From NCBI GenBank assembly GCA_027486585.1, contig JAIXOU010000045.1:1-64000 (forward strand): a stretch of DNA of 64,000 bases. Direction: 5' to 3'. The notes beneath the pieces were generated by a model that saw only the letters and a program-made list of their open reading frames with translations, searched no databases and was not told the DNA's origin. Position 1 is the stretch's first letter. The number at the start of each line of letters is the position of its first letter. This DNA comes from Verrucomicrobiaceae bacterium (GTDB lineage Bacteria; Verrucomicrobiota; Verrucomicrobiia; Verrucomicrobiales; Verrucomicrobiaceae). Both the position numbers and the translations under genes were made by a program. Positions 62,861-64,000 of this stretch are shown in pieces.

Positions 62861-63475
62861 TTACAGGAGTTTGAAAAGCTGCCCAATGAGCACTTTCGAA
62901 AGAAGCTCAGCCAGGAGCAGGGTGATAACAAAGGTGCCCACGGCCTTACCGCCACGGAGATTGCAGCAGTAGGAAAAGGCCTTCCACATCAGCGCCACCA
63001 TCCACACGGTGCAGGCGAGCATGAAAAGCGTGACAAGGCCGAAAACGACGGCGTCAGGCCCTGCGGGAGGTAATTGAGGTATTTGGCCGGGTTTGAGGCC
63101 GATGATGGATTTCGTGAGCGCCTCACTGAAACGATGAAAACCAGGCGTGAGGCAGGCGAGCACCGTCAGCACAGTGGGCCAGCGGGCGAAAGCCTGGGTG
63201 CCGAGCAGGTCGATGCTGCGGAAAGCGGTCTTAGAGATGATCCGGCCTGCAATCAGCAACAGCACCGCGAGGCTGAGCCAGTCGATCAGGCCCTCGGACA
63301 CGAAGAACCACCAAGGGCCACTTTTGCCCGCATGAGTGTCCAGCACACCGTCGAAATGCAGCCCCTGAGGTGCTCCGATGAGGCCCGCGAGCACTATGGC
63401 AGCAAGGCCAAGGGCTAGCGAAGTGCCTCCGGCGATGCGGACGAAGGGATGGAAGAGAATTTGGCTCAGTTTCAT
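62861..63475 (-). CDS. YIP1-like multi-spanning membrane protein
   Basis: A 204-residue protein with about five membrane helices and a periplasmic or lumenal loop after the first (LHFDGVLDTHAGKSGPWW). The layout (amphipathic start, FHPFVRIAGGTSLALGLAAI, a helix ending RIISKTAFRSIDLLGTQAFAR, then three C-terminal helices) resembles Yip1-domain proteins, but the match is by pattern only. The start codon overlaps the stop of the DUF2089 gene (ATGA), tying the two together. Confidence 0.6.
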   Translation of the reverse strand: MKLSQILFHPFVRIAGGTSLALGLAAIVLAGLIGAPQGLHFDGVLDTHAGKSGPWWFFVSEGLIDWLSLAVLLLIAGRIISKTAFRSIDLLGTQAFARWPTVLTVLACLTPGFHRFSEALTKSIIGLKPGQIPQLPPAGPDAVVFGLVTLFMLACTVWMVALMWKAFSYCCNLRGGKAVGTFVITLLLAELLSKVLIGQLFKLL

Positions 63476-63747
63476 GGCGTGGGAGGCGTGGGTTGGAGCT
63501 TGGCGATGACTTCATCGAGTCGATTGCGCACGGTCGGGTAACTGACTTTCAGCAGCGCAGCCATTTCCTTGAGGCTGCCGCTGGCTTTGACGAAGTCGCA
63601 GATGAAGGCCTGATCCTCCGCCGAGAGGGCGGCGAGCACAGGCAGCGGATAAATCCCCTCCACCTCGGTGCCACAGTGATCGCAGGCGAGCCGCTTGACC
63701 TGGAGTCGATGCTCACAGCTCGGGCAGGTGACGGGAAAGCGCTTCAT
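63472..63747 (-). CDS. DUF2089-like zinc-ribbon and helix-turn-helix regulator
   Basis: A 91-residue protein with an N-terminal zinc ribbon (CPSCEHRLQVKRLACDHCG, four cysteines as CxxC pairs) and a helix-turn-helix (LKEMAALLKVSYPTVRNRLD). This is the DUF2089 layout, whose members lie next to membrane-protein genes and are thought to regulate them. It is first in the reverse operon leading to alkD. An AT-rich promoter region with an inverted repeat sits directly before it. Confidence 0.82.
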   Translation of the reverse strand: MKRFPVTCPSCEHRLQVKRLACDHCGTEVEGIYPLPVLAALSAEDQAFICDFVKASGSLKEMAALLKVSYPTVRNRLDEVIAKLQPTPPTP

Positions 63748-63754
63748 TGAAGAT

Positions 63755-63784
63755 AATTGAATCTAAGTTTAATTATATTCAAAT
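63755..63784 (-). promoter_or_regulatory. Promoter and candidate operator of the DUF2089 operon
   Basis: On the reverse strand a perfect TATAAT (63772-63777) lies 24 bases before the ATG. It is bracketed by an inverted repeat, ATTTGAAT on one side and ATTCAAT on the other (63777-63784 and 63756-63762). A -35 element is not evident. A repeat overlapping the -10 box suits an autorepressor site; the link to the DUF2089 protein is inference. Confidence 0.45.
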
Positions 63785-63825
63785 GTAATTTAATAATATT
63801 AAATCAACGCCTAGGAGATGAATGT

Positions 63826-64000
63826 TCATGTGTGGAGTTTTAAACTGAGTGGAAAATTTGGACTCGTCGATTGATCCCAAGCCAGCTCACCTCGGAGCAG
63901 CTTTGTAAATACCTCATGAATCTCTTCCAGAAATGCTGAGTCTTTTGGCAGATGGTACGCCAAAAGACTCAACCACAACTCAAGCAGCCTATGGCGACTT
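63826..64000 (-). CDS. C-terminal end of an unknown gene entering from the right
   Basis: A reverse-strand frame is open from the window edge (63999) to a TGA at 63826-63828, giving 57 residues (SRHRLLELWLSLLAYHLPKD, FLEEIHEVFTKLLRGELAWD, then a short tail). It looks helical and protein-like. It would be the tail of a gene upstream of the DUF2089 operon, with about 80 AT-rich bases between them. Family unknown. Confidence 0.45.
   Translation of the reverse strand, partial: SRHRLLELWLSLLAYHLPKDSAFLEEIHEVFTKLLRGELAWDQSTSPNFPLSLKLHT

Overview
The window looks like chromosome from a Gram-negative member of the Verrucomicrobiota (Prosthecobacter/Verrucomicrobium-like). This rests on a giant autotransporter-associated beta-strand (PATR) repeat protein, a planctomycete/verrucomicrobial-type sigma factor, a secreted sialate O-acetylesterase, and a decayed DPDxDGxxNLLxYALG tail of a kind common in secreted proteins of this phylum. 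Species assignment is inference. I see no rRNA, tRNA, insertion sequence, phage or CRISPR array.

Left part (1-7,028): the end of an unknown gene, folA convergent with rplS across a shared terminator, then a forward series of coaX, a ROK sugar kinase, serine acetyltransferase, a SprT-like metalloprotease and an OppB/OppC permease pair with no ATPase or binding protein beside it. From 7,029 to 7,900 there is a decayed C-terminal fragment and one tiny ORF. Next comes a reverse-strand LysR plus histidine-kinase pair with no response regulator.

Centre (10,545-37,196): a single uninterrupted reverse-strand gene of 8,883 codons fills over 40% of the window. Its product has an extended signal peptide and about 6.7 kaa of PATR beta-helix built from six higher-order modules. 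These are followed by tandem cadherin-like modules, two beta-sandwich domains, a six-bladed kelch propeller, FN3-, Calx-beta- and Ig-like domains and a novel-looking C-terminal region. It has no recognisable outer-membrane barrel or sorting tail. A secreted sialate O-acetylesterase gene lies just upstream in the same direction.

Right part (39,600-64,000): mostly housekeeping and envelope genes in short units. These include an outer-membrane barrel protein, YicC, a Tet-like MFS pump, glyoxalase, a BrnT/CopG-type toxin-antitoxin pair joined to VanZ, a YfcA-type permease, M1 and prolyl oligopeptidase peptidases, a Uma2 nuclease-fold protein, PQQ-type propeller and CBS proteins, HU, gamma-carbonic anhydrase and AlkD. 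Two gene sets stand out. One is an ECF sigma factor, a membrane anti-sigma-like protein whose outer domain carries a PATR-like strand motif, and a secreted beta-propeller protein. The other is a reverse-strand operon of DUF2089 regulator, YIP1-like, DUF1648, PH-domain and AlkD genes.

The most unusual content is the giant PATR protein and the possible link to it through the PATR-like motif in the anti-sigma protein. That link is inference only.
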